Source of the DNA: Streptomyces sp. NBC_00683
Lineage (GTDB): Bacteria > Actinomycetota > Actinomycetes > Streptomycetales > Streptomycetaceae
Length of the DNA: 64,000 nt
Reading direction: 5' to 3'
NCBI RefSeq assembly: GCF_036226745.1
Contig: NZ_CP109013.1
Location: 6,200,001 to 6,264,000, forward strand
Position numbers and translations under genes: made by a program. This document shows, in pieces, positions 45,666 to 53,300 of this stretch (position 1 is its first letter; every line of letters begins with the position of its first letter). The notes below the pieces were generated by a model. That model did not search any database. It worked only from the letters and a program-made list of their open reading frames with translations, and was not told where the DNA came from.

Positions 45666-46922
45666 ATGAACCACACGCCGCGCATCCGCACCGTAGTGAG
45701 CTGCACTCTGCTGGTCGTGACCCTGGTTGCAGGTGCGACCGCCTGTGGCGAACCCGATGGCCATCCGTTGTCGCTGAAGCCGTACGACGCGGCCGACCTG
45801 GTCTCCTTCAACGGCCCCTCCAAGGGCGAGAAGGCCGACCCCGACAAGCCCCTCGAAGTCACCGTCAAGGATGAAGACGTACGCATCACCGATGTGACGG
45901 CCGTCGACACGCAGGGCCGCCATCTGGCGGGCGAACTCGCCGCCGACGGACGGCGGTGGCACTCCACCACCTCGCTCGCCGCCGGCACCCGGTACACCGT
46001 CAAGGTCTCCACCGAGAACGGGGACGGGGCTCCCGGCAGCCGCACCTACGCCTTCGGGACGACCTCGGCCAAGAAGTTCCTCAAGGTCGCCTTCGGCCCG
46101 CAGGCGGGCACCTACGGCGTCGGACAGCCCCTCACGGCGGAACTCAGCGCTCCGGTCAAGGACAAGGCGGCCAGGGCCACCGTGGAGCGCGGGCTGCAGG
46201 TCCGGTCCACGCCCGCGGTCACGGGCTCCTGGTACTGGGTCGACGACAAGACCCTGCACTACCGGCCCAAGGAGTACTGGCCCTCCGCCGCCACCATCGA
46301 CGTCCGCAGCAACCTCAAGGGCATCAAGGTCAGCAACGCCCTCTACGGGGCCGCCACGAAGCCGCTGAAGCTCACGACCGGCGACCGCATAGAAGCGATC
46401 ACCGACGCCTCCGACCACTCCATGACCGTGCTGCGCAACGGTGAGGTGATCAACACCCTGCCGGTCACCACGGGCAAGCCCGGCTTCGACACGCGCAACG
46501 GCGTCAAGGTGGTGCTGGCCAAGGAGCAGTTCGTACGCATGCGCGGGGAGAGCATCGGCATCGCCGCCGGCTCCTCGGAGTCGTACGACCTGCCCGTCTA
46601 CTGGGCGACACGCGTCACATGGAGCGGTGAGTACGTCCACGCGGCGCCCTGGTCGACCGGTTCACAGGGCAGCGCCAACGTCAGCCACGGCTGCACGGGG
46701 ATGAGCACCGCCAACGCCCAATGGTTCTTCGAGACCGTACGCGAGGGCGACATCGTCAAGGTCGTCGGGAGCGACGGCGAGACGATGACGCCGTTCGACA
46801 ACGGCTTCGGCGACTGGAACCTGGACTGGGACGCCTGGCGGAAGGGCAGCGCCCTGCACGGGGGCGGCACACCGGACTCGGGCACCGACGTCGAGGCGGC
46901 GCGACTGCGCCCCCAGGTCTGA
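45666..46922 (+). CDS. L,D-transpeptidase lipoprotein
   Basis: Forms 3-3 crosslinks in peptidoglycan. The protein is 418 aa: lipoprotein signal (GATACGE, Cys27), two Ig-like domains (about 45-135 and 140-245), and a YkuD catalytic domain (about 255-385) with SHGCTGMS carrying the active-site Cys, plus a C-terminal Trp/Asp segment (FGDWNLDWDAW). ATG 45666 lies 6 bases after a TAGCGT box with no Shine-Dalgarno, so probably leaderless. It stands alone between the two cytochrome operons. Confidence 0.93.
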   Translation: MNHTPRIRTVVSCTLLVVTLVAGATACGEPDGHPLSLKPYDAADLVSFNGPSKGEKADPDKPLEVTVKDEDVRITDVTAVDTQGRHLAGELAADGRRWHSTTSLAAGTRYTVKVSTENGDGAPGSRTYAFGTTSAKKFLKVAFGPQAGTYGVGQPLTAELSAPVKDKAARATVERGLQVRSTPAVTGSWYWVDDKTLHYRPKEYWPSAATIDVRSNLKGIKVSNALYGAATKPLKLTTGDRIEAITDASDHSMTVLRNGEVINTLPVTTGKPGFDTRNGVKVVLAKEQFVRMRGESIGIAAGSSESYDLPVYWATRVTWSGEYVHAAPWSTGSQGSANVSHGCTGMSTANAQWFFETVREGDIVKVVGSDGETMTPFDNGFGDWNLDWDAWRKGSALHGGGTPDSGTDVEAARLRPQV

Positions 46923-46961
46923 CCCGGCCGGGAGTGCGCCGCGCCCTCGAAGGACACCGTG

Positions 46962-46982
46962 GAGGGGTTCGGGGCCCCTCCG
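46962..46982. terminator. Hairpin between convergent ldt and receiver genes
   Basis: GGAGGGG (46962-46968) pairs with CCCCTCC (46976-46982). Confidence 0.65.
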
Positions 46983-46984
46983 CC

Positions 46985-47386
46985 TCAGGCCTCCACGGAC
47001 AGCCTGTGGCGCAGCAGGGAGGCCAGGGCGTCCGCGAAGTCGACCGGGTCCACCGGATGCGTCACAGAGGCGTCCGCACGGCTCCACGTGGCCAGCCAGG
47101 CGTCCTGGGGGCGCCCGATCAGCAGGAGCACCGGCGGGCAGTCGAAGATCTCGTCCTTGATCTGCCGGCAGACACCCATACCGCCCGCCGGAGCCGTCTC
47201 GCCGTCCAGTACGCAGACATCGACACCGCCACCGTCCAGCGCGCTCAGGACGGCCGGGAGGGTCGCGCACTCCAGGAACTCCACCTGAGGCACGTCGGCC
47301 GCAGGCCTGCGGCCCGCGGCCAGCCTCACCTGCTCACGGGTGTTGGCGTCGTCGCTGTAGACCAGGACCGTGGCGGTCGGCTGCAT
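46985..47386 (-). CDS. Stand-alone receiver-like protein, degenerate
   Basis: Protein of 133 aa with a CheY-like fold and no output domain. It keeps an acidic pair (Asp12, Asp13) and the acceptor-position Asp61 (VCVLDGE). The usual Thr/Ser after strand 4 is Ile90/Gly91 and the conserved Lys is His110 (VTHPVDP). Phosphorylation signalling may therefore be altered or lost. ATG 47386 is supported by GGAGGAA. Transcribed divergently from ctaE; the association with the oxidase genes recurs in streptomycetes, but no function is known. Confidence 0.8.
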   Translation of the reverse strand: MQPTATVLVYSDDANTREQVRLAAGRRPAADVPQVEFLECATLPAVLSALDGGGVDVCVLDGETAPAGGMGVCRQIKDEIFDCPPVLLLIGRPQDAWLATWSRADASVTHPVDPVDFADALASLLRHRLSVEA

Positions 47387-47471
47387 TGTTCCTCCGTGAC
47401 ATCTGTGTCTTCGGGGCGCTCTGAGCTCTCGGGGCATGAACCGTTGGGCGGATCGTACTCCGGCGGACAGC

Positions 47472-47493
47472 CTGTCAGCACCGTTAATGACAG
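47472..47493. promoter_or_regulatory. CTGTCA-N10-TGACAG dyad, ctaE upstream region
   Basis: Perfect 6-bp arms with a 10-base spacer, an operator-like layout, in the 196-base gap between the receiver gene and ctaE. Confidence 0.45.
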
Positions 47494-47504
47494 CGTTTCG
47501 CTGG

Positions 47505-47545
47505 GCCGTTCGGTGAGGACACACCCCACTGACACACCGAACGGC
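47505..47545. promoter_or_regulatory. 11-bp inverted repeat, ctaE upstream region
   Basis: GCCGTTCGGTG (47505-47515) and CACCGAACGGC (47535-47545) are perfect complements 19 bases apart, forming a possible leader hairpin or a paired operator. Confidence 0.55.
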
Positions 47546-47571
47546 ACCCCCCGGAGTGAGGGCGGGATAAG

Positions 47572-47592
47572 CGACCGACATAATGTCGGTCG
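47572..47592. promoter_or_regulatory. 21-bp perfect palindrome across the ctaE start codon
   Basis: CGACCGACAT and ATGTCGGTCG flank a single A; the right arm begins with the ctaE ATG. No Shine-Dalgarno lies at normal distance. It may be an operator at the transcription start or an RNA hairpin masking the start codon. Confidence 0.7.
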
Positions 47593-48203
47593 TGGCGACA
47601 GCAACGACAGTAGAAACCGGGCACGCGCACCCGTCGGTCAATCGGCCGAACCTCACCAGCGTCGGAACCATCATCTGGTTGAGTTCCGAGCTGATGTTCT
47701 TCGCGGCCCTCTTCGCGATGTACTTCACCCTGCGATCGGTGATGGGACCCGCTCACTGGAAGGAGATGGCTCACCATCTGAACTTCCCGTTCTCGGCGAC
47801 GAACACCACGATCCTGGTGCTTTCCTCTCTCACCTGCCAGCTCGGCGTATTCGCCGCGGAGCGGGGCGATGTGAAGAAGCTCCGCACCTGGTTCATCATC
47901 ACGTTCGTGATGGGTGCGATCTTCATCGGAGGCCAGGTCCTGGAGTACACCGAGCTGGTCAAGGAGGCGGGTCTCTCCCTGTCCTCCGACCCGTACGGCT
48001 CGGTGTTCTACCTGACGACCGGCTTCCACGGTCTGCATGTGACAGGCGGTCTCATCGCCTTCCTGCTCGTACTCGGCAGGACATACGCGGCCTCGAGATT
48101 CACCCACGAGCAGGCCACCGCCGCCATCGTCGTGTCCTACTACTGGCACTTCGTCGATGTCGTCTGGATCGGCCTGTTCGCCACGATCTACATGATCAAG
48201 TAA
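47583..48203 (+). CDS. ctaE: Cytochrome c oxidase subunit III
   Basis: Protein of 206 aa with five membrane helices (for example [56 protein letters not shown]) and the subunit III pattern HGLHVTGGL. It stabilises the catalytic subunit. ATG 47583 gives [20 protein letters not shown] as in relatives; GTG 47592 is a possible alternative. First gene of ctaE-qcrC-qcrA-qcrB, so its palindromic start region may control the whole set. Confidence 0.95.
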   Translation: MSVVATATTVETGHAHPSVNRPNLTSVGTIIWLSSELMFFAALFAMYFTLRSVMGPAHWKEMAHHLNFPFSATNTTILVLSSLTCQLGVFAAERGDVKKLRTWFIITFVMGAIFIGGQVLEYTELVKEAGLSLSSDPYGSVFYLTTGFHGLHVTGGLIAFLLVLGRTYAASRFTHEQATAAIVVSYYWHFVDVVWIGLFATIYMIK

Positions 48204-48258
48204 CCGGGCTCGCACCCACCCACCATCGACGCAGAAGATCCTGACACCGGGGTAATCC

Positions 48259-49068
48259 GTGAAAAAGCTCTCCGCACGACGACGCCATCCGCTGGCGGCG
48301 GTCGTCGTACTACTCCTCGCGCTGGCGGCTACCGGGGGGCTGTACGCCGCGTTTGCGCCTGCGGGTAAGGCGCAGGCCGACGAAACCGCCCAGTCCCTCG
48401 CCATCGACGAGGGCAAGAAGCTCTACTCCGTAGGCTGCGCCAGCTGCCACGGAACCGGCGGTCAGGGCACCTCCGACGGGCCGTCCCTCGTGGGCGTCGG
48501 CTCCGCCGCCGTCGACTTCCAGGTCGGTACCGGACGTATGCCGGCCCAGCAGCCGGGTGCCCAGGTACCGAAGAAGCCGGTCATCTACTCCCAGGCCGAG
48601 ATCGACCAGCTCGCGGCGTACGTCGCGTCGCTGGGCGCCGGTCCGATCACCCCGACCGACAGCCAGGTCGACCCCGCGGGCGCCGACGTGGCCAGGGGCG
48701 GCGACCTGTTCCGCACGAACTGCGCGCAGTGCCACAACTTCACAGGTGAGGGCGGCGCGCTGACGTACGGCAAGTACGCCCCGAACCTCGAAGGCGTGAG
48801 CCCGAAGCACATCTACCAGGCCATGCAGACCGGCCCGCAGAGCATGCCGTCCTTCCCCGACAGCACCATGCCGGAGCAGCAGAAGAAGGACATCATCGCG
48901 TACATCAAGACCGTCAACGGCGATGATGCCGAAACCCCCGGTGGCCTCAGCCTCGGCGGTCTCGGACCGGTCAGTGAAGGTCTGTTCGCGTGGGTCTTCG
49001 GGCTCGGCGCCCTTGTCGCAATTGCCGTTTGGGTCGCGGCCCACACCGCTAAGGCCAAGAAGTCATGA
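48259..49068 (+). CDS. qcrC: Diheme cytochrome c subunit of the bcc complex
   Basis: Passes electrons from the Rieske protein to CuA without soluble cytochrome c. The protein is 269 aa: signal-anchor (about 12-33), two heme c motifs CASCH and CAQCH, and a C-terminal membrane helix (EGLFAWVFGLGALVAIAVWVAA). Two fused c domains are typical of Actinobacteria. GTG 48259 lies 55 bases after ctaE. Its stop overlaps the qcrA start (ATGA). Confidence 0.96.
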   Translation: MKKLSARRRHPLAAVVVLLLALAATGGLYAAFAPAGKAQADETAQSLAIDEGKKLYSVGCASCHGTGGQGTSDGPSLVGVGSAAVDFQVGTGRMPAQQPGAQVPKKPVIYSQAEIDQLAAYVASLGAGPITPTDSQVDPAGADVARGGDLFRTNCAQCHNFTGEGGALTYGKYAPNLEGVSPKHIYQAMQTGPQSMPSFPDSTMPEQQKKDIIAYIKTVNGDDAETPGGLSLGGLGPVSEGLFAWVFGLGALVAIAVWVAAHTAKAKKS

Positions 49069-50117
49069 GTAGCCAAGAGATTCCAGAAGAGGTCCTGCCC
49101 GCAGAGCAGGACACCGCGCACGGCGCGGTAGAGGGTGCCGGCGATCCGTTCGCCGACCCCGGGCTGCCGGCCCACCGGCCGCGCATCCAGGACATCGACG
49201 AACGTGCCGCGCGCCGCTCCGAGCGAGCAGTCGCCTTCATGTTCACGCTGTCCATGCTGGCGACGGTGGCGTTCATCGCCTCCTACGTCATCTTCCCGGT
49301 CGACCAGATCGTCTACATCTGGCCGTTCGGGCACGTGAGCTCGCTCAACTTCTCCCTGGGCCTGACCCTGGGCGTGGCGCTCTTCTGCATCGGAGCGGGG
49401 GCCGTCCACTGGGCGCGCACCCTGATGTCCGACGTGGAGGTCGCCGACGACCGGCACGCCATCGAGGCCGAGCCCGAGGTCAAGGCGAAGGTTCTCGCCG
49501 ACTTCGCGGACGGTGCCGAGGAGTCCGCGATCGGGCGGCGCAAGCTGATCCGCAACACCATGTTCGGCGCGCTGGCCCTGGTGCCGCTCTCCGGTGTCAT
49601 GCTGCTGCGCGACCTCGGCCCGCTGCCGGAGAAGAAGCTCCGCGTGACCCTGTGGGCCAAGGGCAAGCAGCTCATCAACATGAACACGATGGAGCCGCTT
49701 CGTCCCGAGGACGTCGTCGTCGGTTCGCTGACCTTCGCCATGCCCGAGGGCCTGGAGGAGGACGCGCACGACTTCCAGACGCAGATCGCCAAGGCCGCCC
49801 TGATGATCATCCGCATCGAGCCGGACAACATCAAGGACAAGCGCGAGCGTGAGTGGGCCCACGAGGGAATCGTGGCCTTCTCCAAGATCTGTACCCACGT
49901 CGGCTGCCCGATCAGCCTGTACGAGCAGCAGACGCACCACGTGCTCTGCCCGTGCCACCAGTCCACCTTCGACCTCTCCGACGGCGCCCGCGTCATCTTC
50001 GGTCCGGCCGGTCACGCCCTCCCGCAGCTGCGGATCGGTGTGAACAGCGAGGGCAACCTCGAGGCGCTCGGCGACTTCGAAGAGCCCGTCGGTCCTGCCT
50101 TCTGGGAGCGCGGATGA
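49065..50117 (+). CDS. qcrA: Rieske iron-sulfur subunit of the bcc complex
   Basis: Protein of 350 aa. After a polar N-terminus there are three membrane helices (about 58-78, 95-115 and near 165-180), more than in classical Rieske proteins and usual in Actinobacteria. Basic residues GRRKLIRN precede the last helix. The Rieske domain binds [2Fe-2S] through CTHVGC and CPCHQS. Start and stop both overlap neighbouring genes by 4 bases, indicating coupled translation. Confidence 0.96.
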   Translation: MSSQEIPEEVLPAEQDTAHGAVEGAGDPFADPGLPAHRPRIQDIDERAARRSERAVAFMFTLSMLATVAFIASYVIFPVDQIVYIWPFGHVSSLNFSLGLTLGVALFCIGAGAVHWARTLMSDVEVADDRHAIEAEPEVKAKVLADFADGAEESAIGRRKLIRNTMFGALALVPLSGVMLLRDLGPLPEKKLRVTLWAKGKQLINMNTMEPLRPEDVVVGSLTFAMPEGLEEDAHDFQTQIAKAALMIIRIEPDNIKDKREREWAHEGIVAFSKICTHVGCPISLYEQQTHHVLCPCHQSTFDLSDGARVIFGPAGHALPQLRIGVNSEGNLEALGDFEEPVGPAFWERG

Positions 50118-51739
50118 CTACTGCGACGGATTCAAAGCGCAAGGCGCCCGCCGGTGAGCGGGTAGCCGACTGGGCTGACGGCCGGCTGGGCATCTACGGC
50201 CTGGCCAAGGCCAACATGCGCAAGATCTTCCCGGACCACTGGTCCTTCATGCTCGGTGAGATCTGCCTCTACAGCTTCATCATCATCATCCTCACGGGTG
50301 TGTATCTGACGCTGTTCTTCCACCCGAGCATGAACGAGGTCGTGTACCACGGCTCGTACGAGCCGATGCAGGGCATCCGGATGTCCGAGGCCTACGCCTC
50401 GACGCTGGACATCAGCTTCGACGTCCGCGGTGGTCTGCTCGTACGGCAGATCCACCACTGGGCCGCGCTGATCTTCCTGGCCGGCATGTTCGTGCACATG
50501 ATGCGCGTCTTCTTCACGGGTGCGTTCCGCAAGCCCCGTGAGATCAACTGGATGTTCGGCTTCCTGCTGTTCGTCCTGGGCATGTTCACCGGGTTCACCG
50601 GCTACTCGCTCCCGGACGACCTGCTCTCCGGTACGGGTGTCCGCTTCACCCAGGGCGCGATCCTGGCGACGCCGATCGTCGGTACGTACCTCTCGATGTT
50701 CCTGTTCGGCGGGGAGTTCCCCGGCGGCGACTTCGTGGCCCGGTTCTACTCGATCCACATCCTGCTGCTGCCGGGCATCATGCTCGGCCTGGTCGTGGCC
50801 CACCTGATCCTGGTCTTCTACCACAAGCACACGCAGTTCGCGGGTCCCGGCAAGACGAACAAGAACGTCGTCGGCATGCCGCTGCTGCCGGTGTACATGG
50901 CGAAGGCCGGAGGGTTCTTCTTCCTCGTCTTCGGTGTCATCACCGTCATCGCGGGCATCGCCTCGATCAACCCGATCTGGGCCCTCGGCCCGTACCGCCC
51001 GGACCAGGTGTCCACCGGCGCCCAGCCCGACTGGTACATGGGCTTCGCCGAGGGTCTGATCCGAGTGATGCCGGGCTGGGAGATCAACCTGTGGGGTCAC
51101 ACGCTCGTCCTGGGTGTGTTCATCCCGCTGACGGCCTTCGGCCTCGTGCTCGCGGCGATCGCGGTCTACCCCTTCATCGAGTCCTGGGTCACCGGGGACA
51201 AGCGCGAGCACCACATCCTGGACCGCCCGCGCAACGCCCCGACCCGTACGGCCTTCGGTGTCGCATGGATCACCGAGTACGTCATCGTCTTCATCGGCGG
51301 TGGAAACGACCTGTGGGCCACGCACTTCCACCTGTCGCTGAACGCCATCTCGTGGTTCGTCCGGATCTTCATCTTCGTCGGCCCGGTCATCGCGTTCATC
51401 GTGACGAAGCGGATCTGCCTCGGCCTCCAGCGCCGCGACAGGGACAAGGTGCTGCACGGACGCGAGTCCGGCACCATCAAGCGCCTGCCGCACGGTGAGT
51501 TCGTCGAGATCCACGAGCCGCTCAGCCAGGGCCAGCTGCACACGCTCACCGCGCACGAGCAGTACAAGCCGGTCGAGATCGGCCCGACGGTCGACGAGAA
51601 CGGTGTCGAGCGCAAGCCTTCGGCGCTGCAGAAGCTGCGGGCCAAGCTCAGCAAGAGCTACTACGGCGAGCAGAGCCAGATCGCCAAGCCCTCCGCCGAG
51701 GAGTACAAGGAGATCACCAGCGGCCACGGCCACCACTGA
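50114..51739 (+). CDS. qcrB: Cytochrome b subunit of the bcc complex
   Basis: Quinol-oxidising membrane subunit, 541 aa. Heme b ligands lie in HHWAALIFLAGMFVHMMR and HILLLPGIMLGLVVAHLI. The Qo-site motif is PDWY in place of mitochondrial PEWY. After the membrane part there is a long hydrophilic C-terminal extension (about 410-541) ending in His residues (SGHGHH), typical of actinobacterial QcrB. ATG 50114 overlaps the qcrA stop. Last gene of the operon. Confidence 0.97.
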   Translation: MTTATDSKRKAPAGERVADWADGRLGIYGLAKANMRKIFPDHWSFMLGEICLYSFIIIILTGVYLTLFFHPSMNEVVYHGSYEPMQGIRMSEAYASTLDISFDVRGGLLVRQIHHWAALIFLAGMFVHMMRVFFTGAFRKPREINWMFGFLLFVLGMFTGFTGYSLPDDLLSGTGVRFTQGAILATPIVGTYLSMFLFGGEFPGGDFVARFYSIHILLLPGIMLGLVVAHLILVFYHKHTQFAGPGKTNKNVVGMPLLPVYMAKAGGFFFLVFGVITVIAGIASINPIWALGPYRPDQVSTGAQPDWYMGFAEGLIRVMPGWEINLWGHTLVLGVFIPLTAFGLVLAAIAVYPFIESWVTGDKREHHILDRPRNAPTRTAFGVAWITEYVIVFIGGGNDLWATHFHLSLNAISWFVRIFIFVGPVIAFIVTKRICLGLQRRDRDKVLHGRESGTIKRLPHGEFVEIHEPLSQGQLHTLTAHEQYKPVEIGPTVDENGVERKPSALQKLRAKLSKSYYGEQSQIAKPSAEEYKEITSGHGHH

Positions 51740-51765
51740 TCACCTGAGCTGATCGCCACAGCGGG

Positions 51766-51792
51766 AGCCCCGTCCATTCGATGGACGGGGCT
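51766..51792. terminator. Terminator of ctaE-qcrCAB
   Basis: AGCCCCGTCCAT (51766-51777) pairs perfectly with 51781-51792 over a TCG loop, followed by CTTC. Confidence 0.9.
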
Positions 51793-51861
51793 CTTCGCTG
51801 TCCCCGGGGCTGGATAGGGTGGGGGGATCCTTTTATCGGCTGTGGACCCCAGGAGCGGACC

Positions 51862-52926
51862 ATGAACGTTGTGACCCCGGACGGCGGCGACAGCGTGGCG
51901 GACCGTTCCTGGCCCGGCGTGCTGATGCCCCTCCTGCGCGGCGAGAGCCTGACGGCCGAGGACACCGCGTGGGCCATGGACCGCATCATGAGCGGCGAAG
52001 CCACCGACGTGCAGATCGCCGGCTTCGTGATCGCACTGCGTGCCAAGGGTGAGACCGTCGACGAGGTCACCGGACTCGTACGCACCATGTACGAGCACGC
52101 CCACACCATCCAGGTACCCGGCCGCACGGTCGACATCGTGGGCACCGGCGGGGACCTGGCCAAGACGGTCAACATCTCCACCATGTCGGCGATCGTCGTC
52201 GCCGGGACCGGCGCCAAGGTCGTCAAGCACGGCAACCGCGCCTCCTCCTCGGCGAGCGGGGCCTCCGACGTGCTCGAGAAGCTCGGCGTCAACCTGGAGC
52301 TGACCCCGCAGGGCGTCGTCCGGGTCGCCGAGGAAGCGGGCATCACCTTCTGCTTCGCGGTGAAGTTCCACCCCGCGCTGCGGCACGCGGCGAGGGCCCG
52401 CAAGGAGCTCGGCACGCCGACCACCTTCAACATCCTCGGCCCGCTCACCAACCCCGCCCAGGTGCGCTCCCAGGCCGTCGGTGTCGCCGACCTCAAGATG
52501 GCGCCCATCGTCGCCGGAGTGCTCGCCGACCGGGGCAATTCGGCGCTGGTCTTCCGGGGCGACGACGGCCTCGACGAGCTGACCACCACGGCGACCTCCC
52601 GGGTCTGGGTCGTCCGGGACGGTGCCGTGCGCGAAGAGGCGTTCGACCCGCGGGACGTCGGCCTGGACCTGGTACCGGTCTCGGCGCTGCGCGGTGCCGA
52701 CGCCTCGTACAACGCGGACGTCGCCCGGCGGATGCTGGACGGGGAGACAGGTCCCGTACGCGAGGCGGTGCTCCTCAACTCCGCCGCCGCGCTGGTCGCG
52801 CTCGACCCGGGCGAGGGCACGCTGAACGAGCAGATCGCGGCCGGCATCGCGAAGGCCGCGGAATCGATCGACTCAGGTGCCGCCAAGCGGGCGCTGGAGC
52901 GCTGGGTGGCTGCCAGCAACGCCTGA
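51862..52926 (+). CDS. trpD: Anthranilate phosphoribosyltransferase
   Basis: Second step of tryptophan synthesis, joining anthranilate and PRPP. The protein is 354 aa with the PRPP-binding GTGGD, the metal/PRPP region [15 protein letters not shown], and [11 protein letters not shown] 51862 has AGGAG; a TAGGGT -10 lies upstream. The other trp genes are not in the window; the isolated position beside the bcc genes is the ancestral one (Rv2192c). Confidence 0.95.
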   Translation: MNVVTPDGGDSVADRSWPGVLMPLLRGESLTAEDTAWAMDRIMSGEATDVQIAGFVIALRAKGETVDEVTGLVRTMYEHAHTIQVPGRTVDIVGTGGDLAKTVNISTMSAIVVAGTGAKVVKHGNRASSSASGASDVLEKLGVNLELTPQGVVRVAEEAGITFCFAVKFHPALRHAARARKELGTPTTFNILGPLTNPAQVRSQAVGVADLKMAPIVAGVLADRGNSALVFRGDDGLDELTTTATSRVWVVRDGAVREEAFDPRDVGLDLVPVSALRGADASYNADVARRMLDGETGPVREAVLLNSAAALVALDPGEGTLNEQIAAGIAKAAESIDSGAAKRALERWVAASNA

Positions 52927-52947
52927 GGGCGGGCAGTGTGAGGCGGG

Positions 52948-52972
52948 GCGCAGTCCGGATCGCGGACTGCGC
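52948..52972. terminator. Terminator of trpD
   Basis: GCGCAGTCCG (52948-52957) pairs with 52963-52972 over a 5-base loop, followed by TCTT. Confidence 0.8.
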
Positions 52973-52974
52973 TC

Positions 52975-53002
52975 TTGCGCATGTGGCCACGTATGGCAAG
53001 AT
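52975..53002 (+). promoter_or_regulatory. Promoter of the SAM-IV riboswitch transcript
   Basis: TTGCGC (52975-52980), 16 bases, CAAGAT (52997-53002); the expected transcription start falls right at the first base of the aptamer. Confidence 0.6.
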
Positions 53003-53010
53003 GCTGCGCA

Positions 53011-53131
53011 GGTCATGAGTGACAGCGAATAAGCCCCGGCTCGCTGTCCGGCAACCCTCCGTCCGTGGCGGGGTGCCCCGGGTGAAGACCAGGCCGCAGG
53101 CAGCGAGGTCTGTGGCAAGCGCGGGCCCCTA
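53011..53131 (+). ncRNA. SAM-IV type riboswitch
   Basis: The leader begins GGTCATGAGTG and closes with GAAGACC (P1-type pairing). It contains the SAM-I/IV core pieces AAGCCCCGGC, CCGGCAACCCTCC and GGGGTGCCCCGGGTGA, and the SAM-IV-specific downstream pseudoknot part ending GGCAAGCGCGGG. SAM-IV riboswitches are known mainly from Actinobacteria and switch off genes when S-adenosylmethionine is abundant. It precedes the class V aminotransferase. Confidence 0.85.
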
Positions 53132-53181
53132 GGCATCTGTGAATGCCATCCCCCGGGGTCCTGGTCCCCAGGGAGCCTCTT

Positions 53182-53202
53182 GTGAGCAAGCGAATGCGAT
53201 AG
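53182..53202 (+). CDS. Possible six-codon leader peptide
   Basis: GTG AGC AAG CGA ATG CGA TAG (MSKRMR) follows GGGAG by 7 bases. Its stop abuts a small hairpin, which suggests a translated leader. Too short to be sure; it could be chance. Confidence 0.35.
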   Translation: MSKRMR

Positions 53203-53241
53203 GGCTCAACGCCCTTCTCCGCGCACCCTTTTCTCTTTTCC
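53201..53241 (+). terminator. Attenuator-like hairpin and pyrimidine tract before the aminotransferase
   Basis: AGGGC-TCAAC-GCCCT (53201-53215) is followed after 12 bases by a T-rich run (CCCTTTTCTCTTTT). It could be the expression platform of the SAM-IV riboswitch. Confidence 0.4.
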
Positions 53242-53300
53242 CTGCGCTGCCGCGTATCTGCCGGCGCCGGGATTTCGCCTGCCTGTTACGGGAGTTCGCC

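Noticed and set aside
53139..53300. A 54-residue N-terminal extension of the aminotransferase
   Set aside because: It overlaps the end of the riboswitch leader, has no ribosome-binding site, and the internal ATG at 53301 has GGGAG and the conserved start.
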